Below are positions 46,401 through 53,480 of a stretch of DNA of 64,000 bases, one piece after another (positions within the stretch are counted from its first letter, which is position 1; the number at the start of each line of letters is the position of its first letter). This DNA is from Aestuariibaculum lutulentum. GTDB lineage: Bacteria > Bacteroidota > Bacteroidia > Flavobacteriales > Flavobacteriaceae. The stretch is from the NCBI RefSeq assembly GCF_032926325.1, contig NZ_CP136709.1, positions 657,501 through 721,500 of the forward strand, read 5' to 3'. The notes beneath the pieces were generated by a model. The model saw nothing but the letters and a program-made list of their open reading frames with translations. It was not told the origin of the DNA and made no database searches. Made by a program: the position numbers and the translations under genes.

Positions 46401-46686
46401 AAAACACTGGAAAACTATCATCTATACTATAAACACTAACTTGTAAAGTGGCTCCTGTATTAGATTCACTTAAAGCCACTTGTAGAGATTTAATTAAAAA
46501 CTGTTCATTAGCTGCAATTCCAAAATCTGATAATTTAAAAATTTTCGACCAACCTTCATCTCTATCTTCACACGAAAACATACCTGTATCTATAGGCACA
46601 TTACCCACATTATGAGTTAATGTAATTTCTTGAGCTAGTAGATTTATTGTAACAAAACAAATTACAACAGACAGAATTTTCTTCAT
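43426..46686 (-). CDS. 1086-aa multi-repeat protein with type B T9SS sorting domain
   Basis: A signal peptide (ending INLLAQ) is followed by two tandem copies of a jellyroll-like domain (about residues 30-205 and 220-395), each with DFGI, VALS and FYINVTG. A PKD domain comes next (FDFGDPNSGL-like, about 425-485), then four to five repeats with a Cys-Asp/Glu-Asp start and a C-terminal VRVxNxxTxC. The last 85 residues (YFTPNNDGFNDFWQI, YDRYGKFIKQ) are a type B ('gliding motility-associated') T9SS sorting domain. The protein is exported and probably surface-attached; function unknown, perhaps adhesion. Confidence 0.9.
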   Translation of the reverse strand: MKKILSVVICFVTINLLAQEITLTHNVGNVPIDTGMFSCEDRDEGWSKIFKLSDFGIAANEQFLIKSLQVALSESNTGATLQVSVYSIDDSFPVFFQSLYPRTVLGTRSIGIAPEIKGSPEIIQKDFDEPIVVPAGTERILVTVHKNVDFYNPESARVVIAGTQEDSGESWYHGCDENYGLTKVSELNNPVPNANFYINVTGVTFNNKGIGGTTTLNHNTCDFIEYKRVFSCSWGGMSWSRDFYLKDFGISTNEEYSINTGQVALSSAGWGTVLEFRIFKIDDNFPESFSEADLIGKSQTIDIPYFSGISPRLFNVEFETSIVVPKDVERVLVEVIQLPSYSSGAAFIAGSIGDRGVSWIKSYSGGCVPFMEFKDAEAELGYEEANFYINVTGSVNHVTNNFEMNISNICSEFLKEFSVEKKEEIASVAWDFGDPNSGLDNTSTDLSPFHDFSEDGTYTITVTVTGNNGNVEVLKETIDVKEPPTAYGIDNIFGCEDEGNPGFSSDFDVSNIESYILGGQVDKVITYIDGSGNKYSTLPNPFTNTVKDRETILVRVSHKDNPCCYSETSFDFIVNTLPDLSVIDDLTVCDDDYDGFTDFNLKKLKEDIIGSEFNIQVEFYHQNGMPIESDLEFVKNTVINQEEITFKVLNTDTKCSSEATFKLIVNPLPIANALNELIGCDDNGDGISEYFDTAQVEEEAIGNQTGFEVQYFDADGKQLPSPLPNPYTNTVFFQEVLTVRVLNTTTECYADMPLLLRTSNKPQINTPSDIYACDEEGGFGYFDLSDLKNTVIGNQSNLNVFYFDENGNDITMTISSNYRNIKPWSQNITVRVENAINNLCFSETNFNLFVNELPKVDLEESYFLCNLEPFLELYVKEVFDNYVWKYQDGTTISSSNVVKLEKAGNYTLIIGENTNGIYCENSYSFELVRSVLPKIERVDFAELSDRNYIEIIASGDGDFEYSIDGLNYQNSNLFSNVQGGIYSVTVKDKLGCGEDFSSVTIVDYPKYFTPNNDGFNDFWQIKGIPNYPNAKIFIYDRYGKFIKQFGASSNGWDGTFNGKKMMATDYWFIVKLDEENEFKGHFSLRI

Positions 46687-46723
46687 ATAAGCTAAAATAG
46701 AAAAAGGGCAATAATTAAAAAAA

Positions 46724-47407
46724 CTATGGTGTAGAATTAGACACCTGTAACATTTTACCGTTATAGTATTTATGTCCGGTTAATGAAAAGTGGAAAATAT
46801 ATTCTGCCATTTCTAAAGCTGAAGTTGAGGCCTGGTAACCAGGAAAAGCTTCTTCTAACATTTCTGTTTGTACGGCTCCAAGAGCTAATACGTTAAAGGA
46901 AATTCCAGATTCTTTATACTCTTCGGCTAACAATTCTGTAAGGGTAATTACAGCACCTTTACTTGAACTATATGCAGCCAATCCGGGAAACTTCATACTG
47001 CCCTGGACACCGCCCATAGAACTAATAGTTACCGCATGACTTTTGGCTTTCATAAAAGGTAAAACTACTCTGGTTAATTCAGCAACACCAAAAACATTGG
47101 TTTTATAAACCGCTTCAAAATCATTCATTGTAATTTCAGAAAACGGTTTATTAACAAGCATACCGGCATTGTTGATTAAAACATCCACTTGTTGCCAATT
47201 GGTAGTTATAAAATCTTCAACTTGTTTATAAGATTCAGCATTACTTAAGTCAAACGAAAATGCCGTTACATTCTCCAGATTTAAATGAGCTATTGGTTTT
47301 TCATTCCGCGAAAGCGCCAATACCTTATGTCCTGCTTTGGCAAACAATTGAACCAATTCAAAACCAATCCCTCTACTTGTTCCTGTTATAATGACATTTT
47401 TTTGCAT
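46724..47407 (-). CDS. Short-chain dehydrogenase/reductase
   Basis: This 227-aa SDR has TGTSRGIGFE (cofactor), NNAGMLVNKP, and SSMGG with YSSSKGA (Ser-Tyr-Lys). It is likely NADPH-dependent; substrate unknown. I take the ATG at 47407 (MQKNVIITGTSRGIG); the upstream in-frame residues lack family resemblance and overlap a near-consensus -7 element (47425-47432). It is divergent from the DUF4242-AraC regulator. Confidence 0.92.
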   Translation of the reverse strand: MQKNVIITGTSRGIGFELVQLFAKAGHKVLALSRNEKPIAHLNLENVTAFSFDLSNAESYKQVEDFITTNWQQVDVLINNAGMLVNKPFSEITMNDFEAVYKTNVFGVAELTRVVLPFMKAKSHAVTISSMGGVQGSMKFPGLAAYSSSKGAVITLTELLAEEYKESGISFNVLALGAVQTEMLEEAFPGYQASTSALEMAEYIFHFSLTGHKYYNGKMLQVSNSTP

Positions 47408-47424
47408 CTCTTTGAATTTGTGGA

Positions 47425-47432
47425 TAAAGATA
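47425..47432 (-). promoter_or_regulatory. Near-consensus -7 element for the SDR gene at 46724-47407
   Basis: TATCTTTA on the minus strand, one mismatch, 18 nt before the ATG at 47407. Confidence 0.5.
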
Positions 47433-47547
47433 AAAAAGTTCAATATGCCACTAAAATTTAAACCTTAGTATTTATTATTGTTGTATTACATCGAATAGAA
47501 TTGCATAACTAACTGCAAATCATTAATTTGTATGAAAATTTTGAATC

Positions 47548-48627
47548 ATGCCTATATTTATGGATCGTCACGATGTCTCGGAAAGCGTTTCGGCTGAAGT
47601 GTTGGCAGAGATACATCTGGAAGACTTAAAAATAGAACACGAATATGGTTGCCGTGGTTTTACCTATTGGTTTGACCAGAAACGTAAAAATGTGTTTTGC
47701 CTTATTGAAGCACCAAACAAAGAGGCTATTACACGCATGCACAAACATGCTCATGGAGATGTCCCTAATACCATCATAGAAGTTGAACCTACAATTGTAG
47801 AATCTTTTCTTGGCAGAATTTCAGATCCGGAAAAAACCAAAAATACCGAACTAAATTTAATTAACGATTCTGCATATCGAATTTTAATGGTTATTCACAT
47901 TAATACCCAATTAAATAAAACCAATGAATTAAAGGCTATTTCTAAAAATTTAAATAGGAAAATAAAGAAACTATTGGAAAATAGTCATGGTAATATTGTA
48001 AAGAAAGATAACACTACTTATTTAGTTTCATTTAAATCTGTAATTAATGCTATTAACAGTGCACTTCAAATCGAATCAGATATAATTCCTAATCATTTAA
48101 CATCATCGGGGAATTTAAAAATAGGTATTGCATCAGGAGAACCTGTAACCAACAAACCTGAAATATTCCAGGAAACCATTACGTTAACCAATAGAATGTG
48201 CAGCTTTGTAAATGCAAACATTAGCGTTTCTTACGAGGTGAAAAGCCTTTACGAAAGTGTACAAATACATTCCATTTCTAAAAGTTCACAAATCCGGGTT
48301 TTAACCCCTTCTGAAGAAAAATTTCTGAATCAATTAACGGATGAAATTGAAACCTCCTGGCAAAATCCGGAATTTAATATTGATCGTTTCAGTGAAAATC
48401 TAGGTTATAGTAAAAGTCAACTCTACAGAAAGCTAACCAATCTAACAGGAAAATCTCCTAACTCTTTTATTAGAGATTACCGCTTGAATCAAGCCTTAAA
48501 ATTAATAAATGACCAACAAGGCAACATTTCAGAAATAGCTTTTGAAACAGGTTTTAACAGCTTAGCTTATTTCTCAAAATGTTTCAAAAACAAATACGGT
48601 ATTCTCCCTTCAAAACACGCTCAATAA
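47548..48627 (+). CDS. AraC-type regulator with DUF4242 and cyclase-like domains
   Basis: This 359-aa protein has three parts. Residues 1-about 85 are DUF4242 (D6/H8, Cys35 in EYGCRGFTYWF, Cys51, and H65/H67/H69 in MHKHAHGDVP). Residues about 107-250 look like a degenerate class III nucleotidyl cyclase-type domain: KIGIASGEPV and a following LTNRMCSFVNANISVSYEV echo the (R)IGxxxG...N.A.R....I.VS pattern. The catalytic residues are not recognisable. Residues 258-359 form the AraC HTH pair (RFSENLGYSKSQLYRKL; ISEIAFETGFNSLAYFSKCFK). I infer that the N-terminal part senses a ligand or metal. It leads a same-strand cluster with two more DUF4242 genes and a globin. Confidence 0.9.
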   Translation: MPIFMDRHDVSESVSAEVLAEIHLEDLKIEHEYGCRGFTYWFDQKRKNVFCLIEAPNKEAITRMHKHAHGDVPNTIIEVEPTIVESFLGRISDPEKTKNTELNLINDSAYRILMVIHINTQLNKTNELKAISKNLNRKIKKLLENSHGNIVKKDNTTYLVSFKSVINAINSALQIESDIIPNHLTSSGNLKIGIASGEPVTNKPEIFQETITLTNRMCSFVNANISVSYEVKSLYESVQIHSISKSSQIRVLTPSEEKFLNQLTDEIETSWQNPEFNIDRFSENLGYSKSQLYRKLTNLTGKSPNSFIRDYRLNQALKLINDQQGNISEIAFETGFNSLAYFSKCFKNKYGILPSKHAQ

Positions 48628-48672
48628 TAAACAAACCGCTAATTACCAATGACTTAAAATTTATAATTTTTG

Positions 48673-48692
48673 AATTATTTGTAGAAATAATT
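48673..48692. promoter_or_regulatory. Inverted repeat near the -33 region of the exported DUF4242 gene
   Basis: AATTATTT-GTAG-AAATAATT is a perfect 8+8 inverted repeat centred 25 nt upstream of the -7 element at 48708. It is a candidate operator, possibly for the regulator encoded just upstream. Confidence 0.45.
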
Positions 48693-48707
48693 TTCATATC
48701 AAGGGTA

Positions 48708-48715
48708 TAATTTTG
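48708..48715 (+). promoter_or_regulatory. -7 promoter element of the DUF4242-globin genes
   Basis: TAATTTTG, exact TAnnTTTG match, 39 nt before the ATG at 48754, so these genes need not be cotranscribed with the regulator. Confidence 0.6.
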
Positions 48716-48753
48716 AGATGTAACCAAATTATTTAACCCTAAAACCAATAATT

Positions 48754-49149
48754 ATGAAAACTTTTAAATTTGTTTTACTCTTAGCCCTAGCACTTACTTC
48801 ATTTCAATTATTCGCTCAGGAAAAGTCAATTCCGGATGCTTTACGAGAAAATACGACATTAAAAAGTCAAAGTATGTACGTTATTGAGCGAGAAATTCCT
48901 AACTTAGAGTCATGGTCTGCCGAAGACCTTAAAGCAGCTTCACAAACCTCTTGTGGAGTTCTAAAAAAAATGGGACCAAAAATTACTTGGCTTCATAGCT
49001 ATGTTACTGGAGATAAAATGTATTGCGTTTATCTTGCAGAAAGTAAAGATCTGGTAAAAGAGCATGCCGAAAAAGGAGGATTTCCTGTAAATTATGTTGC
49101 AAAAGTTTCAACCGTAATCGATCCTTCCACTTCAGGCGAAACTTACTAG
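48754..49149 (+). CDS. Exported DUF4242 protein
   Basis: This 131-aa protein has a signal peptide (MKTFKFVLLLALALTSFQLFA, then QEKSI) and a DUF4242 domain (about residues 40-125). Shared family features are YVIEREIP, SAEDLK, a Cys67, W-x-HSYVT (His81), YCVY (Cys91) and EHAEKGGFP (His104). A characterised DUF4242 protein from Streptomyces (SCO4226) binds nickel, so metal binding is possible, but I cannot show it here. It shares long conserved stretches with the cytosolic DUF4242 protein at 49650, so the two arose by duplication. Confidence 0.88.
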   Translation: MKTFKFVLLLALALTSFQLFAQEKSIPDALRENTTLKSQSMYVIEREIPNLESWSAEDLKAASQTSCGVLKKMGPKITWLHSYVTGDKMYCVYLAESKDLVKEHAEKGGFPVNYVAKVSTVIDPSTSGETY

Positions 49150-49250
49150 AAATTTAAAATCTTATGTTATTGTCCTAAATAATGAGCTAATTTTCATTTC
49201 ATTGTCTCTATTCTACTAGTGATGCTTTTGCTACATAAAACCATAAAATT

Positions 49251-49625
49251 ATGTCAAAATCACTTTACGAAAGATTAGGCGGAAATGACGGTATTTCAGC
49301 CATAGTTAGACGAGCCATTAGTATTCATATGGAAAATCCTGATATTAATGCACGCTTTTTACCCTACAAAGAACGACCTGAATACTTTGAAACGGTTGTG
49401 CAACACAGCATCAATTTTTTCAATTCAGGAAGTGGTGGTCCTGCCGTATATGAAGGCAGGGACATGGAAACAGCTCACCGTGGGATGAACATAAGCCCTA
49501 AGGAGTACATGTGTGCCATTGATGATATTTTTATTGCCTTAGACGAACATAAAATTGACGACGACACAAAAAAAGATGTTCTCGCTGTTTTATGGTCTTT
49601 AAAAGGAATGATTATCGCTAAATAA
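49251..49625 (+). CDS. Truncated hemoglobin, group I-like
   Basis: This 124-aa protein begins SLYERLGGNDGISAIV, and has an E-F region with GGP-x-Y-x-GRDM and proximal His76 in TAHRGMNIS, the 2-on-2 globin pattern. By alignment with the usual VVDDFY B-helix, the B10 Tyr is replaced by Ile23, so the distal pocket is atypical. Truncated globins bind O2, NO or other heme ligands; this one may be a ligand sensor or carrier rather than an NO dioxygenase. It lies between the two DUF4242 genes, 24 bp before the second. Confidence 0.9.
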   Translation: MSKSLYERLGGNDGISAIVRRAISIHMENPDINARFLPYKERPEYFETVVQHSINFFNSGSGGPAVYEGRDMETAHRGMNISPKEYMCAIDDIFIALDEHKIDDDTKKDVLAVLWSLKGMIIAK

Positions 49626-49649
49626 CAACCTTTTTAAACCTTTTAAATT

Positions 49650-49922
49650 ATGCCAAAATACGTTATAGAAAGAGAAATACCAGGAGCTGGTAAACTTTCT
49701 GCTGAAGACTTAAAATCGATTTCGAAAACCTCGTGCAAGGTCCTTCAAAATCTGGGTCCTGAAATTAACTGGGTACACAGTTATGTTACCGAAAATAAAA
49801 TTTATTGTGTGTACATAGCTCCAAATAAAGAACTCGTAGAAGAACATGCAAAACAGGGTGGATTTCCAGCAAATATGATAAGTACGGTTTCTACTATTAT
49901 AGATCCCGTGACTTCTGAATAG
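49650..49922 (+). CDS. Cytosolic DUF4242 protein
   Basis: This 90-aa protein is a bare DUF4242 domain with no signal peptide. It shares YVIEREIP, LSAEDLK, TSC-x-VL (Cys29), GPEI-x-W-x-HSYVTE (His43), YCVY (Cys53), EHA (His66) and GGFP with the exported paralogue. It ends the cluster, and a strong bidirectional terminator follows. A paired outside/inside domain set around a globin suggests a relay or buffer for a metal or small molecule; this is inference. Confidence 0.88.
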   Translation: MPKYVIEREIPGAGKLSAEDLKSISKTSCKVLQNLGPEINWVHSYVTENKIYCVYIAPNKELVEEHAKQGGFPANMISTVSTIIDPVTSE

Positions 49923-49953
49923 TTTAAAACATATAACTTTTCAATGAAAAATT

Positions 49954-49987
49954 AAAAAGCCTGATTCAAAATTGAATCAGGCTTTTT
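49954..49987. terminator. Bidirectional terminator between the DUF4242 gene and pdhC
   Basis: AAAAAGCCTGATTCAA and TTGAATCAGGCTTTTT form a 16-bp perfect stem with flanking A/T runs. Confidence 0.93.
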
Positions 49988-50033
49988 AAATATTATATAA
50001 CTAAATTCCGAATTAAATTATTCAGAATAAGGA

Positions 50034-51662
50034 TTACACTAACATTGTAACAGGGTTCTCAATATATCCTTTTAAAGTTTGAAGGAATTGAGCTCCTGTA
50101 GCACCATCAATAGTTCTGTGATCGCAAGCTAATGATAATTTCATTGTGTGACCAACAACTATCTGACCATTTTTAACCACAGGTTTTTCTACAATATTAC
50201 CAACAGATAAGATTGCTGAATTTGGTTGATTGATAATTGATGTAAATGTATCGATACCAAACATACCTAAGTTAGAAACAGTAAATGTACTACCTTCCAT
50301 TTCAGCAGGTGTTAATTTCTTATTTCTTGCTTTACCAGCTAATTCTTTAACAGCAGCACCAATTTGCGGTAAAGTTTGCTCGTTAGCAAATTTCACAACA
50401 GGCACAACTAATCCGTCTGGCACAGCTACAGCAACACCAATATGAACATGGTTATTTAAACGCATCTTATCTGCAAACCACTGAGAGTTTACTTGCGGAT
50501 GTTGTTTTAATGCTAAAGCACAAGCTTTAACGACCATATCGTTGAATGATATTTTAGTATCTGGAATTGTGTTGAATTGTGCACGGAATGCCATAGCATT
50601 TTCCATATCGAATTCTACACTTAGGTAATAATGAGGTGCAGAGAATTTAGAATTTGTTAATGCCTTAGCAATTGCTTTACGCATTTGCGAGTTTGGTACA
50701 TCTTCAAAATCTTCTTGTCCTGCTGGTACAAATTTACCAACAGCTGCAGCTCCTTGAGCTGGCTCGTAGTTCTCAACATCGTATTTCACAATACGTCCGT
50801 TTTCACCAGTACCTTGTATTTTAGTTAAGTTGATACCTTTTTCTTCAGCAATTTTCTTAGCTAATGGCGACACAAATACACGTCCGTTTTCAGTAACAGG
50901 TGTAGCAGCTCTTTTCGCTGGTTTCTCAGCTACCGGAGCTGACACAGGAGCAGCTTTAGGGGCTTCTGCTTTAACTTCAGCTTTAGGAGCTTCTTCTGCT
51001 TTTGCAGCAGGAGCAGCAACAGTAAAGTTAGCAGCAACACCAGAAACATCAGTTCCTGCAGGGCCAATAATAGCTAATAATGAATCTACTTTTGCAGATT
51101 CACCTTCCTGTAAACCTATGTGTAATAAAGTACCTGATTGAAACGATTCGAACTCCATAGTCGCCTTATCTGTTTCAATTTCTGCTAAAATATCACCTTC
51201 AGAAACCTGATCACCTACTTTCTTTAACCAAGTAGCAACGGTTCCTTCTTCCATAGTATCACTTAAACGTGGCATCGTTACCACGATAACACCTTCTGGT
51301 AAAGCAACAGCAGGAGCTTCTTCTTTAACTTCTGCAGGAGCAGTCTCAGCAATAGCAGGAGCTTCTTCTTTTGCCGGAGCAGCTGGCGCTGAACCTCCGC
51401 TTAAAAGTGCAGAAATATCTTCACCTTCTTCTCCTATAATTGCTAAAAGTTCATCTACCTTAGTAGTTTCACCTTCCTGAACCCCAATATGAAGTAATGT
51501 CCCTTCATTAAAAGATTCAAATTCCATAGTGGCTTTATCTGTTTCAATTTCAGCTAAAATATCACCCTCTGCAACCTTGTCACCAACTTTTTTTAACCAA
51601 GCTGCAACAGTTCCTTCTTCCATTGTATCGCTTAAACGCGGCATATTTACTACTATAGCCAT
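50034..51662 (-). CDS. pdhC: Pyruvate dehydrogenase complex E2, dihydrolipoamide acetyltransferase
   Basis: This 542-aa protein has two lipoyl domains (about residues 1-80 and 128-205, each with ETDKATMEFES), Ala/Pro/Glu-rich linkers, a peripheral subunit-binding domain (VSPLAKKIAEEKGI, GTGENGRIVKYDVE) and the catalytic core ending with HRTIDGATGAQF. It transfers acetyl from lipoyl to CoA. It lies 3 bp after the E1-alpha gene on the same strand. E1-beta and E3 are not in the window. The gene symbol follows Bacteroidota usage and may vary. Confidence 0.96.
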   Translation of the reverse strand: MAIVVNMPRLSDTMEEGTVAAWLKKVGDKVAEGDILAEIETDKATMEFESFNEGTLLHIGVQEGETTKVDELLAIIGEEGEDISALLSGGSAPAAPAKEEAPAIAETAPAEVKEEAPAVALPEGVIVVTMPRLSDTMEEGTVATWLKKVGDQVSEGDILAEIETDKATMEFESFQSGTLLHIGLQEGESAKVDSLLAIIGPAGTDVSGVAANFTVAAPAAKAEEAPKAEVKAEAPKAAPVSAPVAEKPAKRAATPVTENGRVFVSPLAKKIAEEKGINLTKIQGTGENGRIVKYDVENYEPAQGAAAVGKFVPAGQEDFEDVPNSQMRKAIAKALTNSKFSAPHYYLSVEFDMENAMAFRAQFNTIPDTKISFNDMVVKACALALKQHPQVNSQWFADKMRLNNHVHIGVAVAVPDGLVVPVVKFANEQTLPQIGAAVKELAGKARNKKLTPAEMEGSTFTVSNLGMFGIDTFTSIINQPNSAILSVGNIVEKPVVKNGQIVVGHTMKLSLACDHRTIDGATGAQFLQTLKGYIENPVTMLV

Positions 51663-51665
51663 ATC

Positions 51666-52664
51666 TTATAATTTATGTTGAATAAATGGATAATCTTCTT
51701 GTTCGTAAACTACATCGTACATCACGCTCTTTTCTGGCCATGGAGACTCTTCTGCGAATTTCTCACATTCAGAAACACGATCTTTAACACGCTTATCGAT
51801 AACCTTAATTTCCTCTTCGGTAGCATATCCTTCAGCAAGGATAACATCTAATACCTGAGTAATAGGATCTATTTTTTTGTACTCTTCTACTTCATCTTTA
51901 GTTCTGTAGTGCTGAGCATCACTCATAGAGTGACCTCTATAACGGTATGTTTTAAGCTCTAAGAACGTCGGCCCTCCACCTTTACGAGCACGTTGAATTG
52001 CCTCATCGAATGCTTCAGCTACCTTGATAGGATTCATTCCATCAACCGGAGCACTAGGCATGTCATAACCTAAACCTAATTTCCAAACATCGGTATGGTT
52101 TGCTGTACGCTCTACTGAAGTACCCATAGCATATCCGTTGTTTTCACAAACGAATACCACTGGTAAATTCCAAAGCATCGCTAAGTTGAATGTTTCGTGA
52201 AGTGATCCCTGACGAGCAGCACCATCACCAAAACAACAAAGTGTTACAGCATCACTTCCGTGATATTTATCTCCAAAAGCAATACCTGCTCCTAATGGAA
52301 TTTGTCCTCCTACGATACCGTGACCACCATAAAAACGGTGTTCTTTAGAAAATATGTGCATAGAACCTCCTAAACCTTGAGATGTTCCGGTTCCTTTACC
52401 ATATAACTCTGCCATAACACGTTTAGGATCTACTCCCATACCTATTGGTTGAACGTGATTTCTATAAGCAGTAATCATTTTATCTTTTGTCAAATCCATA
52501 GCGTGTAAAGCTCCTGCTAACACTGCTTCTTGACCATTGTATAAGTGAAGAAATCCTCTTACTTTTTGTTGTATGTAAACTGCAGCTAGTTTATCTTCAA
52601 ACTTTCTCCAGAACAACATGTCTTCATACCATTTGAGGTAAACCTCTTTTGTGATTTTTTGCAT
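51666..52664 (-). CDS. pdhA: Pyruvate dehydrogenase E1 component, alpha subunit
   Basis: This 332-aa thiamin-diphosphate protein has the GDGAARQGSLHETFNLA...ENN motif, and YRYRGHSMSDAQHYR near the regulatory serine loop. The name matches heterotetrameric E1; the beta subunit must be elsewhere. It decarboxylates pyruvate and reductively acetylates E2 lipoyl groups. A strong promoter lies upstream (TTG-18-TACTTTTG). E2 follows after 3 bp. Confidence 0.95.
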   Translation of the reverse strand: MQKITKEVYLKWYEDMLFWRKFEDKLAAVYIQQKVRGFLHLYNGQEAVLAGALHAMDLTKDKMITAYRNHVQPIGMGVDPKRVMAELYGKGTGTSQGLGGSMHIFSKEHRFYGGHGIVGGQIPLGAGIAFGDKYHGSDAVTLCCFGDGAARQGSLHETFNLAMLWNLPVVFVCENNGYAMGTSVERTANHTDVWKLGLGYDMPSAPVDGMNPIKVAEAFDEAIQRARKGGGPTFLELKTYRYRGHSMSDAQHYRTKDEVEEYKKIDPITQVLDVILAEGYATEEEIKVIDKRVKDRVSECEKFAEESPWPEKSVMYDVVYEQEDYPFIQHKL

Positions 52665-52697
52665 CGACTAATTTCTAGGTTTTACTTAAGCGAGATA

Positions 52698-52726
52698 CAA
52701 AAGTAATACATTGACAGCTATTGCAA
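52698..52726 (-). promoter_or_regulatory. Promoter of pdhA-pdhC
   Basis: On the minus strand TTG (52724-52726), an 18-nt spacer and TACTTTTG (52698-52705) give the complete Bacteroidota -33/-7 architecture. Confidence 0.75.
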
Positions 52727-52875
52727 AAACAGAAACTACTTAAAGTAAAAAAAAATGTCAAAAAAAAAACGCTTGATCCTCAACTTTGTCATTTTTTCAA
52801 CATTTCGTAAAAAACGTTATACTTTTTAAAATTTCAAACGTTTAACCAAGCCTATTATTTGCACTTTTTAGAAAA

Positions 52876-53358
52876 TTAAAGTGCTGATTTATCAAAAACG
52901 AAAGGGAGTAAATTCTCGAGAGATTTAGACATAGCCACTTTACCGGTTTCACCCATAAAATAGATTTCAATGGGCTGATTTTGCTTAATCTCATATTCTG
53001 CGATTGCCTGCCTGCAAGCGCCACAGGGCGGAATAGGCTCCAAAGTTGGTTTATTTATTGAAGTGGCCGATATAGCCATTTTTAGTACGGCTGCCTCAGG
53101 ATAATTGGCTCCCGCATAATAAATGGCGGTTCGTTCGGCACAAAGCCCTGAAGGATAAGACGCATTCTCCTGATTATTACCCGAGACTATCTCGCCGTTA
53201 TTTAATAACAATGCAGCTCCTACATTAAACTTAGAATACGGCGCATAAGCCTTATTCCTTGCTTCAACCGCCCTTTCCATTAAATTTATAATATCCTTTG
53301 GCAACTCATTTATTGTATCGTAAACCTGCAATACAGTTTCTATTTTTATTTCCTTCAT
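52876..53358 (-). CDS. cdd: Cytidine deaminase
   Basis: This 160-aa zinc deaminase has CAERTAIYYAG (C73, catalytic Glu75) and PPCGACRQA (C112, C115), the (C/H)AE and PCxxC zinc ligands of homotetrameric cytidine deaminases. It converts cytidine and deoxycytidine to uridine forms for pyrimidine salvage. It follows porV downstream on the same strand, separated by a terminator, a conserved neighbourhood in Flavobacteriaceae. Confidence 0.95.
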   Translation of the reverse strand: MKEIKIETVLQVYDTINELPKDIINLMERAVEARNKAYAPYSKFNVGAALLLNNGEIVSGNNQENASYPSGLCAERTAIYYAGANYPEAAVLKMAISATSINKPTLEPIPPCGACRQAIAEYEIKQNQPIEIYFMGETGKVAMSKSLENLLPFVFDKSAL

Positions 53359-53423
53359 AAGCTTTATGTCAACTTCAGCGAAGTACAGCCCCGCTTCAAT
53401 AAAGTTAAGAAACTATTACAAGC

Positions 53424-53456
53424 AAAAAAACTATTGCTGCTGGCAATAGTTTTTTT
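53424..53456 (-). terminator. Intrinsic terminator after porV
   Basis: AAAAAAACTATTGC and GCAATAGTTTTTTT pair around TGCTG, 25 bp past the porV stop. It separates the porUV unit from cdd. Confidence 0.88.
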
Positions 53457-53480
53457 GTTATTCTGAATTTTAAAAATATT

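Noticed and set aside
47501..47518. TTGCA-N8-TGCAA in the SDR/DUF4242-AraC gap as an operator
   Set aside because: Short arms, AT-rich context and no second copy near the other genes of the module; not strong enough.
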